Shown piece by piece: positions 1 to 6,764 of a DNA stretch of 9,358 nt. The first letter of the stretch is position 1. Each line of letters opens with the position of its first letter. This DNA comes from an uncultured Clostridia bacterium (lineage in GTDB: Bacteria > Bacillota > Clostridia > Lachnospirales > Lachnospiraceae). The notes beneath the pieces were generated by a model. It worked only from the letters and a program-made list of their open reading frames with translations. It searched no databases and had not been told where the DNA came from. Made by a program: the position numbers and the translations under genes. Location of the stretch: contig CAMWWR010000040.1 in NCBI GenBank assembly GCA_947178045.1, forward strand, positions 1 to 9,358, given 5' to 3'.

Positions 1-881
1 GTCCATGACGCAGAGTCTGCCGACATGCTTCCCGAGAGAAAAACATTTCTCAAATTGCATTGTTTTTCAATTTTCTCTAAAACCCTGGGAATATCATCGT
101 AGGATTTCACCAGCACAGTTTCGATCCCATAGCGCATCAGGTCCTCAATATTAAGATCCTGTCTGGCTTTCCGGTATGCAAAATCCGTTTTGGACTCTCC
201 CTTTTCCCTTGCCACGGCCTTCATAAGGCAGTAATGCCCTTTTACAGAATCCCTCAATAAGGCCTTGATCCATGCCAGAATGCTCCTGAGGTTTGGGTCC
301 TCAAAGCTGAAGCCGATAAATAAAAATGTTTTGGATAAAAGATGCCCCTTTAAAACGGTTGTAAAGGCATTTCGTGTAAGACCGTATGTTTCATAATCGT
401 TTTTGATCAATACAGTCTGGTCCGGAAATTGGATGTCACCATGCATTTTGTATACGGCTGCGGAAGCATCCCGCAAGTTGACAGCCAGATTCTCCTGAGT
501 TATTTTGGGATCCGGCATTCGGTTGTTTGCCCGCAGTCCGTCCTCCAGCAGGTGATCGTAATTGGTCGTCCAGTAGGTATCGACCGGCAGACGGGTAATG
601 ATTTCAAGACTTTTGTTCCCGCGGGTTCCCGAAGCAAACATATTGTATATCGCATCATTTATGCGGGAACGAGTCTTTTTCTGATTGTAATAGTACTGTG
701 CGACAGCCAGATAGTCATGCTCCCGGTCCATGGACAAACCGATTTCCTCCGCCAGTGGTTCGAGCAGCTTTTTCCAATTGACAAAACCCGATGCCGCAGA
801 CAGGCCTGCACCGGCAAACACGGCGGCTCTTCCTGACTGAATCGCTTCCGAGTATTCTTTAATAAATTCCGTCTCCCTCAT
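1..881 (-). CDS. thsA: Thoeris effector ThsA, SIR2 NADase with start of SLOG domain (3' end outside window)
   Basis: I translated the minus strand from the ATG at 881-879; it stays open for 293 codons to the window edge. The product closely resembles ThsA of Thoeris anti-phage systems. SIR2-type features: nucleotide-binding AVFAGAGLS (residues 20-28), WTTNYD with the likely catalytic Asn107, YKMHGD with the likely catalytic His147, and FLFIGFSFEDPN (186-197). From memory, Asn107 and His147 align with N112 and H152 of Bacillus cereus ThsA, with the same offset of 5. At residues 279-285 the sequence reads NVFLSGS, the start of the SLOG/STALD domain, so the architecture is SIR2-SLOG (type I Thoeris); about 180 more residues should lie to the left. 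In characterised systems the SLOG domain binds a cyclic ADP-ribose isomer made by the TIR partner, and the SIR2 domain then depletes cytoplasmic NAD+, stopping phage growth. The start codon overlaps the stop of the upstream TIR gene as ATGA, so translation is probably coupled. No frameshift or internal stop is seen. Confidence 0.92.
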   Translation of the reverse strand, partial: MRETEFIKEYSEAIQSGRAAVFAGAGLSAASGFVNWKKLLEPLAEEIGLSMDREHDYLAVAQYYYNQKKTRSRINDAIYNMFASGTRGNKSLEIITRLPVDTYWTTNYDHLLEDGLRANNRMPDPKITQENLAVNLRDASAAVYKMHGDIQFPDQTVLIKNDYETYGLTRNAFTTVLKGHLLSKTFLFIGFSFEDPNLRSILAWIKALLRDSVKGHYCLMKAVAREKGESKTDFAYRKARQDLNIEDLMRYGIETVLVKSYDDIPRVLEKIEKQCNLRNVFLSGSMSADSASW

Positions 882-1669
882 GTGCGGTCCCCCGTAAGCT
901 CAAGGATTTCATAAACCGGTTTTTTCTCGAACAGGAGTCGAAGCGCTTCAAAGATATTGATTCTTTTCGGCTCCGTTGACTGCATTGTCTGGCTGCATAC
1001 ATAATATTCCTTTTCCTTTTTCTCGATCGTGAAGTGCAGCTTGTTTCCGCAGGAACAGCCCGCTTCTGCAGTATGCAGCTTGCGCAGTTCCTTCGCTTCA
1101 ACAGTATAGAGCCGCTGGCAGCCGCCGCATACAGCGATCAGATTCTTCATCGTTTTCATATACGGGCGGTAATATGGTGCTCCGGGGGCGGAGTAGTCAA
1201 AGTCCAGCGCGCAGATACGGAGCAGGCCCCGCTGCTGCTTTGATAAATTGTACAGCGGATTTTGGGAGAAAAGGAATCCCGTTTCCGACGGCGTTGCTAT
1301 AGTATAGAAGGGATCCTTTGTTTTGAATCTGCTAAAGCGCATGTTGCGGTCGTAATAGCTCCAGATACAGAATTCCGCTTCCGTCCAGATACTGGTCAGA
1401 TTCCCGTTTTCCTGAAAGTAATCCTTGTCCAGGATAATAAATTTGTCGCAGTCGTCGATCAGCAGGAAGGTTTTATGTATGAATTCTGCGATATCATACG
1501 GCGAGAACAGCGTGCCTTTTGGAATTACCTCCGGAGGAAGAAGCAGAAACTCGCAGGAGGGATTTTGTTCCTGCAGGCTGGAAACCAGATTTTGCAGCAG
1601 ATTATAATTTTTATATGTGTTGTCAACAATTGTGTTCCTGTAGCTGATAAAAACCTTTACCTTTTTCAA
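878..1669 (-). CDS. thsB: Thoeris-type TIR protein (ThsB-like) with cysteine-rich C-terminal extension
   Basis: The 263-residue product begins with a TIR fold: strand A is VKVFISY (4-10). A region near PPEVIPKGTLF (45-55) resembles the BB-loop area, followed by DKFIILDKDYF (75-85), then W95-T-E-A-E99. In enzymatic TIR domains the Glu in a W-x-x-x-E context is catalytic, so Glu99 is the candidate, with Glu97 possible. Its expected role is to sense infection and convert NAD+ to a cyclic ADP-ribose-type messenger that activates ThsA. The start is TTG at 1669-1667, supported by a GGAGGTG ribosome binding site at 1681-1675 with 5 bases of spacing; no other start codon lies in frame before the upstream stop at 1723-1721. 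Residues from about 115 go beyond a usual ThsB (about 190 residues, TIR only) and carry C181-x2-C184 and C205-x-C207, spaced like a zinc ribbon. The stop overlaps the thsA start. The TIR call is firm; the ThsB call rests mostly on the adjacent thsA. Confidence 0.84.
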   Translation of the reverse strand: MKKVKVFISYRNTIVDNTYKNYNLLQNLVSSLQEQNPSCEFLLLPPEVIPKGTLFSPYDIAEFIHKTFLLIDDCDKFIILDKDYFQENGNLTSIWTEAEFCIWSYYDRNMRFSRFKTKDPFYTIATPSETGFLFSQNPLYNLSKQQRGLLRICALDFDYSAPGAPYYRPYMKTMKNLIAVCGGCQRLYTVEAKELRKLHTAEAGCSCGNKLHFTIEKKEKEYYVCSQTMQSTEPKRINIFEALRLLFEKKPVYEILELTGDRT

Positions 1670-1734
1670 GAAAGCACCTCCATCCTTTGGAATTTTGAAA
1701 TTCGGACACCGGGGGATCTCTTTATTTCACGTTC

Positions 1735-1762
1735 AATATATGCTAAAAACAAGATATATCAA
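1735..1762 (-). promoter_or_regulatory. Second candidate sigma-A promoter (P2) of the thsB-thsA operon
   Basis: On the minus strand, TTGATA (1762-1757) is followed after 16 bases by TATATT (1740-1735), about 32 bases downstream of P1 and in the same direction. This AT-rich stretch could produce such a match by chance, so it ranks below P1. Confidence 0.42.
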
Positions 1763-1766
1763 TATG

Positions 1767-1795
1767 ATTTTACCATATTCTGCTCTGTATTTCAA
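1767..1795 (-). promoter_or_regulatory. Predicted sigma-A promoter P1 of the thsB-thsA operon
   Basis: On the minus strand, TTGAAA (1795-1790) is followed after 17 bases by TAAAAT (1772-1767). Transcription would start near 1760, leaving a leader of about 90 bases before the TTG start of the TIR gene. Only sequence match supports this. Confidence 0.6.
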
Positions 1796-1824
1796 TAAAT
1801 TCCTGCTTTCCTGCTGTGTGAAAT

Positions 1825-1849
1825 ACTGCCTTTCCTGAAGTCCGGCAGT
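1825..1849. repeat. Small inverted repeat and degenerate direct repeat in the divergent intergenic region
   Basis: ACTGCC (1825-1830) and GGCAGT (1844-1849) form a 6-bp dyad with a 13-base loop. Near it, CTGCTTTCCTG (about 1804-1814) recurs almost exactly as CTGCCTTTCCTG (1826-1837). These sit between the divergent promoters of the Thoeris operon and the GGDEF gene and could be regulator sites, but nothing identifies a regulator. Apart from these and the promoters, the gene-free stretch 1670-2042 holds nothing I recognise. Confidence 0.3.
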
Positions 1850-1884
1850 CGTTCCCGGTCTGCTTGAAAATTATAAATAATTTA

Positions 1885-1913
1885 TTGTAATCTGGGGAAA
1901 TTGAAGGTATAAT
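1885..1913 (+). promoter_or_regulatory. Predicted sigma-A promoter of the ligand-binding/GGDEF gene
   Basis: TTGTAA (1885-1890), 17 bases, then a consensus TATAAT (1908-1913). Transcription would begin near 1920, giving a leader of about 120 bases before the ATG at 2043. The leader contains GCAAAA (1924-1929) and TTTTGC (1951-1956), a weak dyad. Confidence 0.68.
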
Positions 1914-2042
1914 TGCAGTATATGCAAAAAAATGAAAGCAGAGCGGGAGCTTTTGCGTAACCGATGTATATAATTTCAGAAAGATACATTTTGATATCTC
2001 ACGGCGCAAAACAGGCCGAAAGGGTATGGGGGACGAAGAAAT

Positions 2043-3977
2043 ATGCTGCAGTGCAGAAAGAAAATAGGAATATTTCTGGGACAGCCGGACGCGGCCTTTC
2101 AGAAGCAATTGCTGAAGGCGGGCGGCAGGGCGGCCTTTCAGAACGATTATGATGTGCTTGTTTTTTCGAGCCTTATCAGCAACGGCGGCTATCCCGAATA
2201 TCAGGCAGGGGAAGCAAAATTCATGGAGCTTGTGAATTTTGAAGCGCTCGACGCCGTGATCGCGGTTCCGGATACGCTGCGGCTCAGGCCGGGCTTTGCC
2301 GAAGGGATCATGGACAATATAAGAAATAATTTTCATGGGATAAAGGTGGCGTACGACTGGGAGGAGGAGGGCTTTCAGAGCTTCCTGTGCGGCGATGCCG
2401 CCGGGGTGCATGATGTTGTGGCTCATTTGATCGAGAAGCATCACTGCAGCGATATTGTATTTGTGACCGGCCCGGAGGGACATCCGCATGCGGAGGCCAG
2501 GCTCTCGGGTTATCGGAGCGCGCTGGAGGAGGCCGGGATCGAATACGACGCGTCGAAGGTCTATTACGGGACATTCTGGTACGATTCCGGGGAGACGGTC
2601 GTCGGGCAGCTGCTGGCGGACGGGGGAAAGCTCCCGCAGGCCATCGCCTGCGCAAGCGATACGATGGCCGTCGGGGTGTGCCGGGCACTGCAGAGCCGGG
2701 GCTTGCGCGCGCCGGAGGATATCATTGTCACCGGCTTTGATTTTGAGGAGCCGGGGGCAAACCGCGCGCCCTTTATCACCTCGATTGAGCGGGAGATCGA
2801 CTGTGCGGCGGAGCGTGCGGTGCGGTACATCGCAGAGCAGCTCGGAGGAAAGCCGGCAGGGGAGGCGCAGGCATTAAAGCCGCAGCCGCTGCTTCACTGC
2901 TCCTGCGGCTGTGCTCCGAGGCCGGTTCACACGTTTGAGGATCATGAGAATACGGAGAACCAGTTTTTCGAGGTGTACAATTTCATGCAGGAAATGCTGA
3001 TCGCCGCGGGGAATTTGAATGACTGCCTGTGGGAAATCGACGGTTACGCGGATCATATCGGAAAATTTGAGCGCCTCTTTCTGTGTCTGAGCGAGGACTG
3101 GAAGCGGCTCGATCTTTCGGAGAGCGAGGAGCATGTTTCTGAGAGAATTATTCTCGCACTGAATACGGCCGGCGGAAAAAATTTCAAAGAGGAGAACCGC
3201 GTGTCGCTGACGAGGAGCTTTGAACGCAGTCAGATGCTGCCCGCGCTGTGGGAGGAGAGAGAAAAGCCGGCTATGTTCTTTTTCAGCCTGCTGCATTTCG
3301 GCACGCATTGCTTCGGCTATACCGTGCTGGAATATACCGGGAAGGAGTGCGTGTACGACAGGCGGTTCCCGTTCTGGCAGAGAAATGTCAACAATGCGCT
3401 GGAGTCCCTGCGGCGGGTCTATGCCGTGAACGAGCTGTACGAGGCAGCCGAGCACAAGGCGGTCACGGACGCGATGACGGGACTGTACAACCGCAACGGC
3501 TATAACCTGATGTTCCCGGGGCTTGCGGAGGAGCTCGGGGAGGGGGAACGGCTGCTTTTTATGCTGTGCGACAACAATTCGCTGAAGTATATCAACGATA
3601 CCTACGGCCATCTTGCCGGGGACGAGGTGATTCGCCTCTCCGCTCATATTCTGGCGAAAAAGTATTTTGACGCTTCGGTGCGCGAGCTGAATTTCCGCAT
3701 CGGTGGCGACGAGTATGTCAAGCTGGCGGTGGGCAGATTTACCGATGAGGAGGCGGAGCAGTGCGTTTCCGGCATCCGCAGGAGAGTGGAGGCGGAAAAC
3801 GCGAGGAGGCGGAATTCGGCGCTGATTGATCTTGCGATCGGCTACTGTGTGTATGAAAGGGGGACGATGGGTTCCCTCGACCAGATGATGACGGAGGTGG
3901 ACGCCCGGATGTACCGGAACAAGCAGGAGATGAAGGCGGCGTTCGGCTTTGCTCCGACAAGAGGACGGAACTCTTAA
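2043..3977 (+). CDS. Soluble PBP1/LacI-like ligand-binding domain fused to a GGDEF domain (GGDEY variant)
   Basis: This is a 644-residue cytoplasmic protein. Residues about 5-290 have the bilobal fold of LacI-type sugar-binding domains: KKIGIFLGQ at the start, SDIVFVTGPEGHPHAEARLSGY (136-157), AIACASDTMAVGVCRAL (200-216) and IIVTGFDF (227-234). There is neither an N-terminal helix-turn-helix nor a signal peptide, so it is a sensor, not a repressor or a secreted binding protein. A CSCGC cluster (286-290) closes this domain. Residues about 300-455 are an unassigned middle region, then a signalling helix leads into a GGDEF domain (about 470-635) opening with TDAMTGLYNR. Metal and GTP positions look kept: Asp510, N518-D519, GH..GD at 522-527. 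The signature is GGDEY (554-558), and no RxxD inhibitory site stands five residues before it. It probably makes, or only binds substrate of, cyclic di-GMP in response to an unknown cytosolic ligand. A G-rich GGGGGA at 2028-2033 serves as the ribosome binding site. It is transcribed alone, divergently from the Thoeris genes. Confidence 0.88.
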   Translation: MLQCRKKIGIFLGQPDAAFQKQLLKAGGRAAFQNDYDVLVFSSLISNGGYPEYQAGEAKFMELVNFEALDAVIAVPDTLRLRPGFAEGIMDNIRNNFHGIKVAYDWEEEGFQSFLCGDAAGVHDVVAHLIEKHHCSDIVFVTGPEGHPHAEARLSGYRSALEEAGIEYDASKVYYGTFWYDSGETVVGQLLADGGKLPQAIACASDTMAVGVCRALQSRGLRAPEDIIVTGFDFEEPGANRAPFITSIEREIDCAAERAVRYIAEQLGGKPAGEAQALKPQPLLHCSCGCAPRPVHTFEDHENTENQFFEVYNFMQEMLIAAGNLNDCLWEIDGYADHIGKFERLFLCLSEDWKRLDLSESEEHVSERIILALNTAGGKNFKEENRVSLTRSFERSQMLPALWEEREKPAMFFFSLLHFGTHCFGYTVLEYTGKECVYDRRFPFWQRNVNNALESLRRVYAVNELYEAAEHKAVTDAMTGLYNRNGYNLMFPGLAEELGEGERLLFMLCDNNSLKYINDTYGHLAGDEVIRLSAHILAKKYFDASVRELNFRIGGDEYVKLAVGRFTDEEAEQCVSGIRRRVEAENARRRNSALIDLAIGYCVYERGTMGSLDQMMTEVDARMYRNKQEMKAAFGFAPTRGRNS

Positions 3978-3987
3978 GGGAGCGAAG

Positions 3988-4056
3988 CGGAAGGATAGCA
4001 GAATAAGGCCGAAAGCCGGGGGATGAAACGGAAGGATAACGGAGCAAGGCGAAAAC
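3988..4056 (+). repeat. Imperfect tandem repeat just downstream of the GGDEF gene
   Basis: A unit of about 28 bases beginning CGGAAGGATA occurs at 3988-4015 and again at 4029-4056, a period of 41. The copies share CGGAAGGATA, then the pattern RCRGARYAAGGC, and end in GAAARC, with a few substitutions and one base of length difference. It lies outside any gene I would call. Together with the hairpins that follow, it fills the 292-base gap between genes. Confidence 0.55.
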
Positions 4057-4060
4057 TGAA

Positions 4061-4120
4061 AGGGGCCGGCGTAGAAATGCAGCTTGCGTGCCGGGGCGGC
4101 TGTGTTCTGCGCCGGCCCCT
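4061..4120. other. Long GC-rich hairpin (16-bp stem) in the 3' region of the GGDEF gene
   Basis: AGGGGCCGGCG (4061-4071) pairs perfectly with CGCCGGCCCCT (4110-4120). The stem continues inward through a T-G wobble and AGAA (4073-4076) against TTCT (4105-4108), giving 16 pairs in all. CAGC (4080-4083) and GCTG (4099-4102) may pair further inside. No T-run follows on the plus strand, so it is not a standard intrinsic terminator. It may protect the mRNA 3' end, attenuate read-through or be a small RNA. Reading the other strand, TTCAGTTTTC follows, which is only weakly terminator-like. Confidence 0.6.
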
Positions 4121-4134
4121 GCCGCACCGTGAGG

Positions 4135-4171
4135 CTGCCGCGGAAAGGGCAGAGACACTGTGACGCGGCAG
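4135..4171. other. Second intergenic hairpin (8-bp stem)
   Basis: CTGCCGCG (4135-4142) and CGCGGCAG (4164-4171) are perfect inverted copies around a 21-base loop. The loop itself holds CAG/CTG pairing at 4150-4152 and 4158-4160. No T-run follows. It sits 14 bases after the larger hairpin, so the two may act as one structured element. Confidence 0.5.
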
Positions 4172-4199
4172 GAGCGGACTTCCCCTTACGGCCGCGGGA

Positions 4200-4229
4200 T
4201 TCATAAACAGGGAAGCCCGGACATATTAT
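4200..4229 (+). promoter_or_regulatory. Weak candidate promoter for the SpoIID/LytB-domain gene
   Basis: TTCATA (4200-4205), 18 bases, then TATTAT (4224-4229), about 40 bases before the GTG start. The spacing is slightly long and the -35 match is 4 of 6. It is the only AT-rich spot in this GC-rich gap, which makes the -10 more believable than the -35. Confidence 0.3.
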
Positions 4230-4269
4230 GTTACAGTGAGCCGCCGGAGAGCGGAAGAGGAGGAGCGGA

Positions 4270-6750
4270 GTGAAGGGGTTGAACCACAGCAGGGAAAAAC
4301 TGAAGAACGGGCTTCTGATTGCGGTGTGCATTATTCTTGCGGGCGCGGTGTTCGGCTACACTATCATCGGGGGCGCGGGAAGGCCGGGTTCCGGGGATGC
4401 CGGGGACGGGCCGGACGAGCCGGGGCAGCAGGAATTTGTGCTGCACGAGGAGAAGGAGGGGATATCCCAGGCGGAGGCCTGCCGTCTTTTGAGCTATCTG
4501 CACTGCGGCGGGGCGGAGCAGAAAAAGCTTGCCCTGTCGGACGAGCTGGCGGCAGCGGTCGGGGAAGCGCAGGGAAAGGAGCATTTCGCGGCCGTGGTGG
4601 ACGCCGGATATCTGCCGGCTGAGCGGATCGCGCCGGATGTGCTGCTTACCTGCGGTGATTTCCGGGATATTCTCGTTGCCGTGTGCCAGGAGGAGGAGCT
4701 GGACTATTACCGGGTCACCGATGCTTTGCCGCAGCGGCTCAAAACCGTGAAGGAGGAGGACCGGCTCTATCTCGGCGAATTTCTGACGCTCTACGAGGTG
4801 CTCTGCAGAGAACTCGCGGACCGGGACGAAGAAAAGCGCCCTGATCTGCCGGCGGTGCGTCCGGTATTTGTGCTCGCGCTCGGCGATGGGACGACCTTTT
4901 ATGACGAGTACGGAAAGCGTTTTTCGTATGGCGGCTGTGAGGATTACAGCGAGGCTCTGGCGGAGGCCGCACAGCTGCCGCCGGTGGAGGATGAGTTCAG
5001 CAGGCAGGCCGCCGGCAGGAAGGGCGGAAAGCCGAAGGAAATGTCGGATTATGAGAATTTCTCCGTCGGAGTGCTTGCCTCGGGACAGGATATTTTGTAC
5101 ATCCGCGGCGAGGTATGGCAGCAGGTTACACTGCCCAACGTCTGGGTTACGGGAGCGTCCGGCAGCAGGGTCAGCGCGTATGTGAGCGGCTTTTACCGGG
5201 AATATGAGACCTGGCTTCCCCTGCAGGGCGGGCTGGAAAACCAGGTGTGCGACATTGACATTTATGACGGCACCGTGCGCGGACTGACGGTGAAGGGGGA
5301 CGTCATTCAGGGCAAGGTGCTGCTCACGAGCGAGGAAATGATCGAGATCGAGGGCTACGGTCAGCTGCCGCTGGAGGAAAATTTCCGGATATACAAAATC
5401 TACGGCGAGCTGGCGATGGAAAAGACGAACCGGATCCTTGTCGGTTATACAATCACGGATTTTGTCGTGTCCGACGGGCAGATCTGCGCCGCCCTTATCA
5501 AGGAAAAGCTCAAGGCGGACAATATCCGTGTGCTGATCAACACGACCGGCTACAAATCCCGTTATCATGATGAGGTGCGGCTGACGGCTGACCGCGAATT
5601 TACAGTGAGGCGGGGGGAAGAGCTGAAGACCTACCGGGCAGGGGAACAGGTCAGCTTCACTGCGGCGGAGGAGCGAAGCAAAAACGAGCGTGCCGTGGTC
5701 GAGACGGTCGGCGGTGAAGGGAAGATCACCCTGCTGTCTGTGGGGCGCACCTGCGGCAATCCCGCCTACCGGGGGACGATCGAGGTGGCGGCGACCGCGG
5801 ACGGGCTTCTCGTCGTAAACGAGCTCTCGATGGAGGAATATCTCTATGCGGTGATCCCGAGCGAGATGCCGACCTCCTACGGCTCCGAGGCGCTGAAGGT
5901 GCAGGCGGTATGTGCGAGGAGCTATGCCTTCAATCAGCTGGTGGCAAGCCGGTTCCGCTCCTGCGGCGCGCATGTGGACGACAGCGTGAGCTGCCAGGTA
6001 TACAACAATGTTGCGGAGAACGAGGCTTCGATCCTGGCCGTGAAGGAGACCTACGGGCTGGTGGCCGCATTTAAGGGTTCTGTGATTACGGCCTACTATT
6101 TTTCGACCTCCTGCGGTCATACGGCCAGCTACGAGGAGGTGTGGGAGAGCGCGTCTGCGGTCGCCTATCTGACCGGCTGCATGCAGAATGGGGAGAAGGA
6201 GCAGAGGGATCTGTCGGAGGAATCGGATTTCCGGGATTTTATCCTGAGCAAAGAGGAAAAGACCTTTGACCAGAGGTTTTCGTGGTATCGCTGGGAGGTA
6301 AATTTCCCGGCGGAGCAGCTTGCGGAGCAGCTCTGTGCTGCGACCGGCCTGAAGAGCGTGGAGAGCGTGCAGGTGACGAAGCGCGGCGTGAGCGGCATTG
6401 CGCTGGAGCTGACGGTGACAGGGACGAAAAAGGCAGGTGGACAGCAGGAGGCGTGCGTGATCTCCTATCAGACGGCGATCCGCACGGCGCTCGCGCCGAA
6501 AAAGACATCGGTCGTCCGCATGGACGGGGGTGAAACGGCAAATATGAGCCTTCTGCCGAGCGCATTTTTTGTGATCGAAGAAACGAGGCAGGATGGGAAA
6601 CTGACCGGCTGGAAGGTAAACGGCGGCGGCTACGGGCACGGCGCCGGGATGAGCCAGAACGGCGTGAAGGCGATGGTGGACGAGGGGTATGGCTTTGAGG
6701 AGATTGTCGGCCATTATTACACCGGCGCGGAGCTGATTTTTTTATACTGA
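4270..6750 (+). CDS. Membrane-anchored SpoIID/LytB-domain protein with long N-terminal region
   Basis: The product has 826 residues from a GTG start at 4270, supported by AGAGGAGGAG ending 4-6 bases upstream. Residues about 13-33 form one hydrophobic segment after a basic N-terminus, so the protein is probably held in the membrane with its bulk outside. A Gly/Asp/Pro-rich linker (34-55) follows. Residues about 60-500 match no domain I can name. The C-terminal third is SpoIID/LytB: LSMEEYLYAVIPSEMPTSYG (519-538), with Glu532 at the place of the catalytic Glu88 of B. subtilis SpoIID; VQAVCARSYAF (544-554); STSCGHTASYEEVW (612-625), whose Cys and His resemble zinc-binding positions in clostridial SpoIID; and GGGYGHGAGMSQNGVKAM (785-802) near the end. 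SpoIID is a lytic transglycosylase that cuts glycan strands stripped of stem peptides during forespore engulfment. At more than twice the usual SpoIID length (about 340 residues) and away from spoIIQ/spoIIID, this is a paralogue, not spoIID itself. Its target, spore or vegetative wall, is unknown. Confidence 0.88.
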   Translation: MKGLNHSREKLKNGLLIAVCIILAGAVFGYTIIGGAGRPGSGDAGDGPDEPGQQEFVLHEEKEGISQAEACRLLSYLHCGGAEQKKLALSDELAAAVGEAQGKEHFAAVVDAGYLPAERIAPDVLLTCGDFRDILVAVCQEEELDYYRVTDALPQRLKTVKEEDRLYLGEFLTLYEVLCRELADRDEEKRPDLPAVRPVFVLALGDGTTFYDEYGKRFSYGGCEDYSEALAEAAQLPPVEDEFSRQAAGRKGGKPKEMSDYENFSVGVLASGQDILYIRGEVWQQVTLPNVWVTGASGSRVSAYVSGFYREYETWLPLQGGLENQVCDIDIYDGTVRGLTVKGDVIQGKVLLTSEEMIEIEGYGQLPLEENFRIYKIYGELAMEKTNRILVGYTITDFVVSDGQICAALIKEKLKADNIRVLINTTGYKSRYHDEVRLTADREFTVRRGEELKTYRAGEQVSFTAAEERSKNERAVVETVGGEGKITLLSVGRTCGNPAYRGTIEVAATADGLLVVNELSMEEYLYAVIPSEMPTSYGSEALKVQAVCARSYAFNQLVASRFRSCGAHVDDSVSCQVYNNVAENEASILAVKETYGLVAAFKGSVITAYYFSTSCGHTASYEEVWESASAVAYLTGCMQNGEKEQRDLSEESDFRDFILSKEEKTFDQRFSWYRWEVNFPAEQLAEQLCAATGLKSVESVQVTKRGVSGIALELTVTGTKKAGGQQEACVISYQTAIRTALAPKKTSVVRMDGGETANMSLLPSAFFVIEETRQDGKLTGWKVNGGGYGHGAGMSQNGVKAMVDEGYGFEEIVGHYYTGAELIFLY

Positions 6751-6764
6751 AAGAAACAATAATG

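Noticed and set aside
429..836. A 135-codon plus-strand open frame across the SIR2 gene.
   Set aside because: The opposite strand encodes a full SIR2 domain with catalytic motifs; this frame has no site or motif of its own.
1..1669. Possibility that the SIR2 and TIR genes belong to a non-Thoeris SIR2 defence system (for example DSR- or SIR2-APAZ-type).
   Set aside because: The SIR2 part follows ThsA closely from residue 19 to 285, including the entry into SLOG, and it is paired with a TIR gene, which is the Thoeris arrangement.
1932..1973. A 13-codon open frame in the leader of the GGDEF gene, a possible leader peptide.
   Set aside because: No ribosome binding site and no distinctive codon run; such short frames are common by chance.
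2001..2052. Stretch with GCAAAA, CGAAAGG and GGGGGACG in order, reminiscent of the cyclic di-GMP-I (GEMM) riboswitch core, directly before the GGDEF gene.
   Set aside because: The second stem with its conserved GGCC and receptor parts is missing and the element would run into the coding start; a GEMM covariance-model search would settle it.
2874..4331. A 485-codon minus-strand open frame over the GGDEF gene and the following gap.
   Set aside because: Low-complexity Pro/Arg/Ser composition and no motif; the plus strand encodes a clear GGDEF domain there.
4231..6714. An 827-codon open frame on the minus strand opposite the SpoIID/LytB-domain gene.
   Set aside because: It is a mirror of a GC-rich plus-strand gene with strong motifs; its product is Arg/His/Leu-rich with no recognisable domain.
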